Assembly (NCBI GenBank): GCA_021647585.1
Contig: JAKIUK010000071.1
Coordinates: 1-20,183, forward strand
Reading direction: 5' to 3'
DNA length: 20,183 nt
Source of the DNA: Methylococcaceae bacterium
GTDB lineage: Bacteria > Pseudomonadota > Gammaproteobacteria > Methylococcales > Methylomonadaceae
The notes under the pieces were generated by a model. It saw only the letters and a program-made list of their open reading frames with translations. It made no database searches and was not told where the DNA came from. Positions within the stretch are counted from its first letter, which is position 1, and the number at the start of each line of letters is the position of its first letter. Position numbers and translations under genes: made by a program. This document shows positions 1 through 7,816 of this stretch, piece after piece.

Positions 1-117
1 GTTAGAACTCCCTTTGAAGCTGTTCAATACTGGTATAGAATAAATCCAGAAATTTTTAGAATATCACCTGATATGTTTCAGGCTGACCTTTTAAAAAATC
101 ATGGTACAACGTGGTGA
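1..117 (+). CDS. C-terminal fragment of a probable DDE transposase (IS481-like)
   Basis: The window opens inside a plus-strand reading frame that gives 38 residues and ends in TGA at 115-117. The peptide contains TPFEAVQYWYRINPEIFRI, which resembles the tail of integrase-core (DDE) transposases of the IS481 type, where a TP-x-EA-x-x-WY stretch follows the catalytic core. This rests on memory of the family, not on a search. The catalytic residues would lie upstream, outside the window. The 160 bases between this stop and the next gene are AT-rich, and I could not recognise an IS end in them. It could instead be another protein with a similar tail. Confidence 0.45.
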   Translation, partial: VRTPFEAVQYWYRINPEIFRISPDMFQADLLKNHGTTW

Positions 118-277
118 AACATGACAAATAGTGTATTACTCTAATATCATCGGACAGTTTAATATTTATCCAGTTAATTTCAACTAAACTTAGCTTAATC
201 GGAGTCTGAATTAGAAAAATCCTTTTAAAAAATATATACTAGGCACCTAACTGATTCTATAGAAAAGGAGATTGAAG

Positions 278-772
278 GTGGATGCGTTTTTTAAGAGTGT
301 GCCTGCGTTATTGGCGGTTGCAGCAAAAAGTCTCTATGGCATTCTTGGTCTGATGGTAATAGCTACTGCAGTAGTTGCATCAATATTGTTTGATGATTCT
401 ACTGACATAACTAAATTGGGTGTCATTATTCTGTTTCTTGTAGGCATCGGGCTATTTGTTTATGCGATCCCAAAAATTCAACAATCTGGCAATTTACATC
501 AATCTCGTAACAAAATTATTCAAGAGCCTAGATTTTTCACTGGAAAAATCAAGTTAGGTCTATTTACTCTGTTTTTTGCAGGTATTTTTGTATATGCTTT
601 TCCAGTGTTGCATGTGCCTCAACTCAATATTTCGGATCAATCACAGGATATTACAATTCCAGAACCCAAGACATTTGATAAATCAACACATCCAATTCTC
701 ATTCAAAATTCTGGCATTGGGAACCAGTGTACAGAAGTTAACCCATCATTAAAATGTTTATGGATACGGTAG
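278..772 (+). CDS. Hypothetical three-helix membrane protein
   Basis: This is a protein of about 164 residues that I do not recognise. It has three hydrophobic segments, roughly residues 10-38, 46-64 and 90-111, and a polar C-terminal tail of about 50 residues with two cysteines near the end. The frame is open from TTG at 272, but AAAGGAG at 264-270 would then abut the start. GTG at 278 sits 7 bases after it and is the better start. Its stop at 770-772 overlaps the ribosome binding site of the next gene, so the two are probably translated from one transcript. Inner-membrane location is inferred. No enzymatic motif is visible. Confidence 0.7.
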   Translation: MDAFFKSVPALLAVAAKSLYGILGLMVIATAVVASILFDDSTDITKLGVIILFLVGIGLFVYAIPKIQQSGNLHQSRNKIIQEPRFFTGKIKLGLFTLFFAGIFVYAFPVLHVPQLNISDQSQDITIPEPKTFDKSTHPILIQNSGIGNQCTEVNPSLKCLWIR

Positions 773-780
773 GAGGAAGA

Positions 781-1377
781 ATGATATATAGGTCAATAGC
801 TATTGTTTTAATGTTTTTAATATGTAATTTGAGTGCGCATGCAACGACAGAATGCAATACGAAATTAACGAATCAGGATCGTTATGAAGATCTCAATAAA
901 ACTCTACAATGCCTATCTTCTAGAATACAAAAATTAGAGCAACAGATAACTATACAGAATAATAATATTGTAAAATCTGTATCAGTGGAAAATACTAATG
1001 TAGCAACTGATTATTTTCCTTTGCCTACATACAAAGATGAAAATTTCTTGGTGACATTGAAATCATGCACCAAGAAAGGGAAGAATATTAGTTGTGTTTT
1101 GGAGTACAAAAATATAACCGATACGAATGTTGAAGTTGTTATTTCTCGATCAACTAAAGTGGTGGATGCAAATGGAGAACGTTGGGACTATGAGAACGAT
1201 ACTGCTATAGGTTGGCAAGGTTTTACAGAAATTATTCAAAATACGCATCTGACCACCAAATTCACGTTTGAAGCTCAAGGAAACACGACAGGAACAAAGT
1301 TTAGTCTGTTCATAATACATAGATTAAGAAACGTAGAGGGATTTAAAATAACCTTAAATGATGTTTTTATTAATTGA
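781..1377 (+). CDS. Exported protein of unknown function with short coiled coil
   Basis: The product is about 198 residues. An upstream in-frame ATG at 754 exists, but AGGAGG at 771-776 lies just before ATG 781, and starting there puts a clear signal peptide at the N-terminus (hydrophobic residues about 5-18, likely cleavage after AHA at 21). Residues about 35-65 are charged and heptad-like (LNKTLQCLSSRIQKLEQQI), consistent with a short coiled coil. The remainder alternates in a beta-rich way with a Cys pair (SCTKKGKNISC), like small extracytoplasmic beta-sandwich domains. The last point is inference. It probably forms a two-gene operon with the membrane protein upstream. I cannot name a family. 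Confidence 0.7.
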   Translation: MIYRSIAIVLMFLICNLSAHATTECNTKLTNQDRYEDLNKTLQCLSSRIQKLEQQITIQNNNIVKSVSVENTNVATDYFPLPTYKDENFLVTLKSCTKKGKNISCVLEYKNITDTNVEVVISRSTKVVDANGERWDYENDTAIGWQGFTEIIQNTHLTTKFTFEAQGNTTGTKFSLFIIHRLRNVEGFKITLNDVFIN

Positions 1378-1400
1378 GTATTCTGAGTAGACTAGATTCA

Positions 1401-1421
1401 CTGTATTTTTGAAAAATACAG
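1401..1421. terminator. Bidirectional hairpin between convergent genes
   Basis: CTGTATTTTT pairs perfectly with AAAAATACAG around a single G, giving an A/T-rich hairpin between two convergent genes (stop at 1377 on plus, stop at 1422 on minus). The T-run and A-run in the arms suit a weak terminator in either direction. A second, imperfect copy of the same bases lies at about 1438-1456 inside the end of the minus-strand gene, so this stretch seems to have duplicated and may have altered that protein's C-terminus. Confidence 0.5.
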
Positions 1422-2027
1422 CTAAGATTCACTATTTTCACTGTATTGAAAAATACCATGATACCAATAGCTATTTCCCCAAAGTGGATGCTTAATACTA
1501 AAATCTAATCGGAACTTTTGATCAGAAATACGTGTTTCAATGATGGTTGCAGCACCTAATAACAGCCAATCGGGGAAAGTAATCCGTATTCTGCCACATT
1601 GCCAGATATGACCGTTGCTACGGTAGACTAATTCACCGTTGTTGACGGAAACTTTAAGAAGCAAGCCGAAACCGAAGCGAACAGTTTCTATCAGTTCATG
1701 ATTTCTTAGATAAACCATTCGAGAATAGAAATAGTCTTTTTTGTTATCAGGATATTTCAGTGTGCGTTGCCAATATAAATTAGCATTCTGCATTGAGATG
1801 GTTTTTTTTACCACCGTCTCAATATTCTTACCGCGTCTGCAAACCAGCCCTCCACAAAGATGAATCAGGCTAATGAGAGGAAACAGGATAATTGGGTAAC
1901 CAATTTCCATATTACCTTTTATGCAGGTATTAGAATCACTGGGGACACTGTAATGACGCTGGATAACCAGCGGCAATTTATTCCAGTCTTCTCCCAGAGC
2001 TTGTTGTAACAAAGGCATATTGTTCAT
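1422..2027 (-). CDS. DUF4166 domain-containing protein
   Basis: The protein has 201 residues. The pattern of L-x-x-QRHYS near residue 24, a CRRG segment near 64, a WQR-x-L-x-Y segment near 87, then FSIKHPLWGNSYWYHG near the C-terminus matches the DUF4166 family. That domain is often found alone or fused to SDR or saccharopine-reductase-like enzymes, and its biochemical role is not established. AGGAG at 2034-2038 sits 6 bases from ATG 2027. It is the last gene of a four-gene minus-strand operon, starting 9 bases after the DUF2269-like gene. The C-terminal few residues (FQYSENSES) lie in a locally duplicated A/T-rich sequence, so the native end may have been slightly changed. Confidence 0.75.
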   Translation of the reverse strand: MNNMPLLQQALGEDWNKLPLVIQRHYSVPSDSNTCIKGNMEIGYPIILFPLISLIHLCGGLVCRRGKNIETVVKKTISMQNANLYWQRTLKYPDNKKDYFYSRMVYLRNHELIETVRFGFGLLLKVSVNNGELVYRSNGHIWQCGRIRITFPDWLLLGAATIIETRISDQKFRLDFSIKHPLWGNSYWYHGIFQYSENSES

Positions 2028-2036
2028 CTTTAACTC

Positions 2037-2507
2037 CTAGAATAATGAGGTGTGAAAAACCATCATTGTGGTAATGCCCAACATAGCAAAGAACGCAGGC
2101 ATACCCAACAACATCCATATTTTTGAATAATAATGATAACTATCAGGTAATGGTTTTTTTTCAGCCAGTGATTCGTTTGCAATATCCCGCGTACGAATCT
2201 GTATATAAACAACAGGTAGCCAGCATATTCCAGTTAAAAGGTATAGAACAATTGTCTGTATCATCCAGCCATCCGTCAGTGACATACCCAGTTGTTCCGC
2301 CATCATTATTCCTGTTAGTGGTTGAATGATAACAGTAGGTGTAGTGAACCACCAATCGGCCAGTACCACATGTTTGCTAGTGGCAGCAATTGCGGCATGG
2401 TTACCTGAACGATCAGCCATAACTTTATAGAAAACCGTACCGAGACCCAATCCAAATAAGATAATTGCACTGAATATGTGGATCAATTTTAAAGTTAAAA
2501 ATATCAT
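2037..2507 (-). CDS. DUF2269-like integral membrane protein
   Basis: The product is 156 residues. The frame is open further upstream, but AAGGAG at 2515-2520 precedes ATG 2507 by 7 bases, so this start is preferred. Residues LKLIHIFSAIILFGLGLGTVF, then ADWWFTTPTVIIQPLTG and a C-terminal hydrophobic helix give four likely transmembrane segments with conserved His and Trp positions. This matches the DUF2269 group of small inner-membrane proteins, whose substrate is unknown. Its ATG overlaps the stop of the preceding gene as ATGA, which indicates translational coupling with the SDR/DoxX fusion. The shared genomic unit with DUF4166 suggests the four proteins act together. Confidence 0.78.
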   Translation of the reverse strand: MIFLTLKLIHIFSAIILFGLGLGTVFYKVMADRSGNHAAIAATSKHVVLADWWFTTPTVIIQPLTGIMMAEQLGMSLTDGWMIQTIVLYLLTGICWLPVVYIQIRTRDIANESLAEKKPLPDSYHYYSKIWMLLGMPAFFAMLGITTMMVFHTSLF

Positions 2508-3793
2508 GGTTTTTCTCCTTCCAAATTTAAATAAACAAGTAACGTTGCTAATAAAGGGATATTTTTCAAAACTGGACCGAATGGATGCAGCCAAAATTCA
2601 GGCAAGGTAAAAGTGATCGTCAACGTGTACAGAAAAATGATAGTGAGCTGAAAGAATATTAATGGTCGGATACGATATGCCAATAAAGTAGCTAATCCCA
2701 GAATAATGTCCATCAAGGCAAGGCCATATAACATGACAGGTGCAGCACTGCCGGTAATTCCTGAAGCAGATAAAAACTGGTAACTTTGTTCCTGAGGGAA
2801 GAAAAAAAGGGAGACTATACCGCTCCATATCCATAAAAAAGCAATCGATAAACGTAATAAAGGACGTAGAAAATATAACCCTGCATGCCAGCGTTCTGCC
2901 TGATTTGCTGGTTGTAACAGTAATAGTTTTTGCAGACTTTGTGTGGAGCGGCCAAGAAAATGTGTTATCGGCCCTGCATCCGCAGAATTCCCTCTACGTA
3001 ACATGGCTATATTTTCTGCATTAAAAGCAGGTTCGCCTAGCCATTGTCCGATAAACACTGATCGTTGTGCCAATTCACCAGAAAAGGAGACAGTAGGGGC
3101 TTGTTTTTTTCCCAAACGTCGCCGAAGTTGTGCTAACAACTGTTTAAAACTAATTGCTTCTGGCCCAACTAATGGCAGGGTCTGCTTAACGGGGGATTCC
3201 AGATTCAGGCACTGAATAATAGTTGCTGCTACATCGTTGACGTGGATTGGTTGCATCATTTGAATGCCTCCATCAATCAAGCCATGTACAGGTAATGCCG
3301 CTAAAGCATGAAATAAAGCCATACTTTGTGCGCCATCGCCGTAGATTATGGAGGGCTGTAGTACATACCATTCCACATTCAGATTTCTAAGTGCATCATC
3401 GGCGACTTTTTTACTGAGATGATAAGCTGATTGAGCTGTTTCATCAGATCCAAGTGCGGATATCTGGATGATTTTTCTAACTTTAGCTTGTTCTGCCGCT
3501 TTGAACAAGGCAGCCGGAACTTGAGCATGGAGAGCTTGAAACGATTGATCTTTTGACTCGGCAATAATACCAACACAATTGATAACAGCATTGATGTTTT
3601 GTAGATGTGGTAACCAATCCGTGAAATTTGTCATGTCGTTATAATTCAGTTGCAGGATACGTGTATTTTTCGACTTGAAAAACAACTTTTTAGGTGTACG
3701 GCAACAAGCAAGCACCTCATGATTTTTCTGTTCTAGTGCTTGTAAAACATGATGCCCGACAAAACCACTGGCACCTGTTAGTAAAATATTCAT
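2504..3793 (-). CDS. SDR-family NAD(P)-dependent epimerase/dehydratase fused to a DoxX-like membrane domain
   Basis: The protein is 429 residues in two parts. The N-terminal part, to about residue 290, is an extended SDR: the dinucleotide-binding motif TGASGFVG is at 6-13, NCVG follows the third strand near 72-75, and the catalytic trio is S112, Y124 and K128 (YHLSK). The C-terminal part, about 300-429, has four hydrophobic helices resembling DoxX/DUF4149-like membrane domains. The likely activity is redox or epimerase chemistry on a membrane-associated substrate, which is inferred. It overlaps the genes on both sides by ATGA, and AGGAGTT lies 4 bases upstream of its start. The substrate cannot be read from the sequence. 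Confidence 0.85.
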   Translation of the reverse strand: MNILLTGASGFVGHHVLQALEQKNHEVLACCRTPKKLFFKSKNTRILQLNYNDMTNFTDWLPHLQNINAVINCVGIIAESKDQSFQALHAQVPAALFKAAEQAKVRKIIQISALGSDETAQSAYHLSKKVADDALRNLNVEWYVLQPSIIYGDGAQSMALFHALAALPVHGLIDGGIQMMQPIHVNDVAATIIQCLNLESPVKQTLPLVGPEAISFKQLLAQLRRRLGKKQAPTVSFSGELAQRSVFIGQWLGEPAFNAENIAMLRRGNSADAGPITHFLGRSTQSLQKLLLLQPANQAERWHAGLYFLRPLLRLSIAFLWIWSGIVSLFFFPQEQSYQFLSASGITGSAAPVMLYGLALMDIILGLATLLAYRIRPLIFFQLTIIFLYTLTITFTLPEFWLHPFGPVLKNIPLLATLLVYLNLEGEKP

Positions 3794-4311
3794 GAATAAC
3801 TCCTAGCAAATATCGAATAGGGAGAGTGACGAATTCCGGCAATTAAATCTCTGATTCCACAAGCTAAAACAGCAAAGCCAAAGAATATTAACAGGGTGGA
3901 GAGATTGCCATAATCAATAACAAACAAGCGGGATGATTTGAATGACCAACTCCAAAGTATTGGGATCAACAATGCGAGATAAGCACCACCATTCATACTT
4001 AAAATTAGGTGAGTAGTTCTCTCTACAGCAGATAGTTTTCGGGTTTGGTCTTCAATAATGAAATCGTATGCAGTTAATACCATCTCGATGAGAAGTGTCA
4101 GGCCTAACACTATAGCCCAGTATCCATGGCATTTAAAAAGTGCCAATGCAAAAAAAACTAAAGCGTAAAGTAATTCTCTAACGCCATGTATTTTTTGTTC
4201 CAATGCTGCAGAAGGTTGTTGTGGTAGTTTTTCCTGATATTCATGATTCCACAGAACATCGAAACCACCCAGAATAGCTTGAAAAATTAATAGATATAAT
4301 ACGATTGTCAT
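3790..4311 (-). CDS. Conserved small integral membrane protein, first gene of the SDR operon
   Basis: The product is 173 residues from ATG 4311, with AGGTG at 4318-4322 as ribosome binding site. A longer in-frame start at 4344 has no comparable site. The sequence begins TIVLYLLIFQAILGGFDVLWNHE and continues with a HGVRELLYALVFF segment, then further hydrophobic stretches: about five transmembrane helices. Conserved-looking charged residues occur in loops (HGVRE, YDFIIEDQTRKLS). I recall similar proteins beside SDR/DUF2269/DUF4166 genes in other proteobacteria, but no function is known to me. Its stop overlaps the next start as ATGA, and it heads the operon downstream of the AraC-type regulator and the MITE-like element. 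Confidence 0.72.
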   Translation of the reverse strand: MTIVLYLLIFQAILGGFDVLWNHEYQEKLPQQPSAALEQKIHGVRELLYALVFFALALFKCHGYWAIVLGLTLLIEMVLTAYDFIIEDQTRKLSAVERTTHLILSMNGGAYLALLIPILWSWSFKSSRLFVIDYGNLSTLLIFFGFAVLACGIRDLIAGIRHSPYSIFARSYS

Positions 4312-4464
4312 GCTGATCACCTCTTGGTTGTTATGGTGAGACAAACAATAGCAAGGAAAAAATGATTAGCCTTCCTGTTTTATATAATTGGAATATAAAT
4401 TAATTATTTATATTAAAATCAATATGTTGCAAAGTTTCAAAATGATAATAATGTAAGTTTTAAA

Positions 4465-4754
4465 CCTAGAAAAATCAGTTGGACATGGAATTTGTGGAAA
4501 ATCTGGGCAAGGTTGAAAATTGCTCCTGCATTTTCGACATTCTACTCATCCTTGAGTTTCAAAGACAAATAATCACTCGCAGATAATGGCCATAGTCCTT
4601 AACAAGAGTGATTCTGCAGGATTTTTTGTCCAGATTTTTTCACAAAACCATGGAGCGGTTGACCCCCACCAAATGGGTGACTCACATTTAACTTGACTAC
4701 CCACTACATTCAATAGCTTTTGTAAATTTTCAGCGATCAACTGATTTTTCTAGG
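4465..4754. mobile_element. MITE-like element with 17-bp TIRs and a 5-bp direct repeat
   Basis: CCTAGAAAAATCAGTTG at 4465-4481 is the exact reverse complement of 4738-4754. TTAAA occurs immediately outside both ends (4460-4464 and 4755-4759), as expected for a target duplication. Inside, 4494-4643 forms a second, imperfect inverted repeat (GTGGAAAATCTGG against CCAGATTTTTTCAC at the outer ends, AATCACTC/GAGTGATT further in). No reading frame for a transposase is present, so a non-autonomous element or an internally deleted IS is most likely. It occupies most of the 470-base gap between the AraC-type gene and the operon it might control; I see no other gene in that gap. Confidence 0.7.
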
Positions 4755-4781
4755 TTAAAGGTAAAAAAGGGAATAGATGAG

Positions 4782-5789
4782 TTATTGTTTTAAAAATTGT
4801 TTGCGATATTGGCCAGGTGCCATGCCAACAATATCGCGGAAAGCAGTGTAAAAATTTGATTGGGTACTGAAACCGACTGACAATCCAATAGATAAAACTG
4901 AAGATGTTGGTTCAGATAAGAGTAGTTTTTTTGCAGCTTTGATTCGATGGTTGCGGATGTATTTTGAAAACCCCTGTTTAAATTCGGTATTAATCAGTTC
5001 GGATAATTGATGGGAGTTTAATTGCAGTTGTTCTGCCAGCATGGATAGACTAAGGTTTTCCATAATATAAAGCCTCTCCTGTTCCATTAGCTGACTCAAA
5101 TGAACAAGCTTTTTATTGCAATCAATATTTTTCAGTGTTGATTCTGCATAAGTAGCTTGGGCGGCTTCAGCAACATCAACTGTGATTGATGGAAAACTCA
5201 GTAAGGTTAAAATAGCAGCAAAAAAGGCAAGACCAACCAGGATACTGTAGCCAATAATAAAGCTTGAGTTGCTTACCAGTGGCCAAATAAAACCGAGCAA
5301 AATCACGCTTACAGCAATGGAAAAAAATACCGCGAGAGCCAAAAGTTCCAGCTTGAATCGTTGCCGTTGTTTACGCAATAAATAAACCGCCCGGGCCAAC
5401 CATAATAAATAACCGCTACCTATTAAAAAAGCCAGCGGCAACATCCACTCTATAGGAAAAAACAAACAGATAGACAAAGGCAGTGCGTGTAATATTTGCC
5501 ATTGATTAAACTTAGTCTGCATCGTCAGTAATCGGCGACTGTAAAAATAAAAACAGGGAGCGACACAGTACAGTAACGCAATATATAAAGGCGAAAAAAC
5601 CAACAAGGATGGGTCAAGAATAAATTGTAAATTTAACCATTGAATAACCCCAAGGCAAACGACAAGAATAAAACCAGCCAGTTTTGATGAAAACTGCTGA
5701 GCTTCAAATTGTTGTAGAAGATTACCTGAAATCAGCAAGACAGCAGTAAAAAGAGAAAAGCCGATTAACAGTAAGGCGATAAGTTGCAT
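4782..5789 (-). CDS. AraC-family transcriptional regulator with N-terminal membrane domain
   Basis: The protein is 335 residues. About residues 1-200 are strongly hydrophobic and divide into six or seven transmembrane helices. The C-terminal 100 residues are a typical AraC DNA-binding domain with two helix-turn-helix units: NLSLSMLAEQLQLNSHQLSEL, then GFSKYIRNHRIKAAKKLL and VLSIGLSVGFSTQSNFYTAFRDIVGMAPGQYRK. This is the architecture of membrane-embedded AraC regulators. The membrane part would sense or anchor, which is inferred. The gene points toward the SDR/DoxX/DUF2269/DUF4166 operon on the same strand and is a reasonable candidate for its regulator. It is divergent from the helicase gene, sharing a 96-base intergenic region. 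Confidence 0.88.
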   Translation of the reverse strand: MQLIALLLIGFSLFTAVLLISGNLLQQFEAQQFSSKLAGFILVVCLGVIQWLNLQFILDPSLLVFSPLYIALLYCVAPCFYFYSRRLLTMQTKFNQWQILHALPLSICLFFPIEWMLPLAFLIGSGYLLWLARAVYLLRKQRQRFKLELLALAVFFSIAVSVILLGFIWPLVSNSSFIIGYSILVGLAFFAAILTLLSFPSITVDVAEAAQATYAESTLKNIDCNKKLVHLSQLMEQERLYIMENLSLSMLAEQLQLNSHQLSELINTEFKQGFSKYIRNHRIKAAKKLLLSEPTSSVLSIGLSVGFSTQSNFYTAFRDIVGMAPGQYRKQFLKQ

Positions 5790-5885
5790 TTAGATTATAT
5801 TTTTGTGTTATGGAATGGTTGTTTTATCAGTCTTATAATAGGTTTTCAGTTAAAATACCACATTGCTCATCCCTAGTTGTTAAAT

Positions 5886-7268
5886 ATGAAAAAACATTCT
5901 CCCCAGGCTGAATTTGAATCATTTTCCTTCTCTGATGATATTTTGTCAGCAATTAAGCAAATCGGTTTTGATAAACCAACCGATATACAGGTAAAAACCA
6001 TACCTGCTGTGTTAGAAGGAAAAGATGTGCTGGCGCGTGCTGATACAGGCTCGGGAAAAACAGCGGCTTTTGCATTGCCTTTACTGGATAAAATGAGTAA
6101 TCAGAATATCTATACTCAAATAGATCGTTGTAAACGATTTAATGCAACTGAAAGGGTAGCCAGTAATTGTGTACAAGTGTTGGTTCTAGTTCCTACTCGT
6201 GAGTTAGCTATACAGGTTGCGGAGGTGTTTGCCCAGCTTTCAGCACATATTTATCCTGAGATTAAATGTCAGAGTGTTTATGGTGGAGTAAAAATTAACC
6301 CGCAAATGATGGCTTTAAGGGGAGGCGCTGATGTTTTGGTGGCTACTCCAGGGCGTTTGCTTGATTTAGTAGACCAAAATGCCATTAAATTTAATCAAAT
6401 CAAAGCATTGGTTATTGATGAAGTTGACCGATTGATGAAAGGCGATTTTCAGGAAGAAATAGAACGCATTATTAAGCTGTTGCCTAATAAACGCCAGAAC
6501 TTGATGTTTACAGCGACTTTTCCAGACAGTATTAGTCAATTGGTTCGAGAAGTGCTGAATGAACCTGAAATTATTAATATGGACGAGTTTGTTGATGAGC
6601 TGGAGATTGAGCAACGCGTGATTACGGTGAATCATCATCAGAAAAATGATTTATTAGCACATCTGTTGCATGAAAATGATTGGCAACAGGTATTGATTTT
6701 TTGCAGTGCCAAGCGTACTTGCGATAATCTGGTTAAAAAGCTAGAAAAAAGAAGTATTGCAGCGGTTGCCATGCATAGTAACAAAGAGCAATCTAAACGT
6801 ATGGCTGCATTAAAGCGCTTTAAAGCAGGAGAGATACGCATTTTAATTGCAACCGATGTGGCGGCACGGGGGATTGATATTGAACAGCTGCCTTGTGTGA
6901 TTAATTATGATCTGCCTAGATCACCTAATGATTATGTGCATAGAATTGGGCGTACAGGGCGCGCAGGTCAAAAAGGACATGTTATTTCTTTAATTGCCCA
7001 TCATGAATATCAACACTTTTTAGTGATAGAAAAACATAATGCACTAAATTTAGAAAGAGAGGTATTGGATGGTTTTGAGGTTGACGAAGTAGCTCCACCC
7101 TTACTGCGCAAAAGCCCTAAAAAGAAAAAAGCAAAGTTAACAAAAAAACAAAAAGTGAGGCAGTCAAAAGAACAACAAGCTGTTACACAGGCTGATAAAT
7201 TAAGAGTTGATGAGAATGTTGAGGAAGAAGAACCTGCTGTAAATGCCCATATCTGGGGGAAGTTATAA
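5886..7268 (+). CDS. DEAD-box family ATP-dependent RNA helicase (RhlE-like), motif II DEVD
   Basis: The protein is 460 residues with all superfamily 2 motifs: Q motif FDKPTDIQ (28-35), Walker A ADTGSGKT (52-59), PTRELA (103-108), TPGR (154-157), motif II DEVD (178-181), TAT (209-211), ATDVAARGID near 322-331 and HRIGRTGRAG near 352-361. The tail after 405 is lysine-rich (KSPKKKKAKLTKKQK), a likely RNA-binding extension. The role would be RNA remodelling in ribosome assembly or mRNA turnover, as known for RhlE-type proteins. ATG 5886 is chosen over an upstream TTG at 5877; neither has a strong ribosome binding site. The third residue of motif II is valine instead of alanine, which is uncommon. 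Confidence 0.92.
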   Translation: MKKHSPQAEFESFSFSDDILSAIKQIGFDKPTDIQVKTIPAVLEGKDVLARADTGSGKTAAFALPLLDKMSNQNIYTQIDRCKRFNATERVASNCVQVLVLVPTRELAIQVAEVFAQLSAHIYPEIKCQSVYGGVKINPQMMALRGGADVLVATPGRLLDLVDQNAIKFNQIKALVIDEVDRLMKGDFQEEIERIIKLLPNKRQNLMFTATFPDSISQLVREVLNEPEIINMDEFVDELEIEQRVITVNHHQKNDLLAHLLHENDWQQVLIFCSAKRTCDNLVKKLEKRSIAAVAMHSNKEQSKRMAALKRFKAGEIRILIATDVAARGIDIEQLPCVINYDLPRSPNDYVHRIGRTGRAGQKGHVISLIAHHEYQHFLVIEKHNALNLEREVLDGFEVDEVAPPLLRKSPKKKKAKLTKKQKVRQSKEQQAVTQADKLRVDENVEEEEPAVNAHIWGKL

Positions 7269-7816
7269 TTTTTGGGGGTTGTTTGAAATATTCAGGATGC
7301 AAGTCCAGTGATATTTTGTAGTGGACTCTTTAAAGATAATTTTCCTGAGTTAGAATTGCCAAAATGATGACTTTTTTATTATCATTTAATAACTGGGAAT
7401 GATCCAAGAGGTTTTTTAAAAGTCATTTACCACAATGTCATTAAGCTGAGGCGATTATATAGTATGTGCTGACTTTAGGAAGCGCATCAATTGAGAAATG
7501 AGAAATATGCACTTAGTTTCTCAGCACACCCCCATCGAATTTCTTAACTGAATGACCTTGCTGTTTCCCCTGTTTGTTTTTGTAACACGGATGAAATTTA
7601 TTTTTTTTAAAAGGTATTCTTAAACGAGATCTCTATTATTTGAGAAGGAGGTGCTGCTGCTTAATCTGATCTTTCTTGGTTCAATAGATATTACATAGTA
7701 ATTAGACTACACTTAACCAACACACAATTTTATGTGATTGTGGATGAATAATTACGTGAATAGAAACAAGTTTTCAAATAAGAATTTGTGTCACTTATAT
7801 TAAAGGCTGCGCTTAA
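7269..7816. other. Gene-free 548-base leader upstream of the receptor-rhodanese gene
   Basis: No convincing reading frame lies here. Several palindromes do: AGTCCA 7302-7307 with TGGACT 7322-7327; AAATGAT 7362-7368 with ATCATTT 7381-7387; and TGTGCTGA 7465-7472 with TCAGCACA 7521-7528. The last right arm is also used by a competing hairpin, TGAGAAA 7499-7505 with TTTCTCA 7517-7523. A perfect Shine-Dalgarno-like AAGGAGGTG is at 7645-7653 but no usable ORF follows. The stretch should contain the promoter of the sulfide island; I cannot assign -35 and -10 boxes with confidence. Confidence 0.4.

Noticed and set aside
754..780. ATG at 754 as start of the exported protein
   Set aside because: It would bury the signal peptide behind nine extra residues, while AGGAGG directly precedes ATG 781.
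2508..2594. Longer N-terminus of the DUF2269-like protein
   Set aside because: It lies wholly inside the end of the SDR/DoxX gene, and AAGGAG fits the internal ATG at 2507.
7645..7690. AAGGAGGTG, a perfect Shine-Dalgarno-like run, possibly starting a small gene
   Set aside because: Only a GTG directly abutting the run is available, and the frame ends after about 15 codons; spacing is too short for a normal start.
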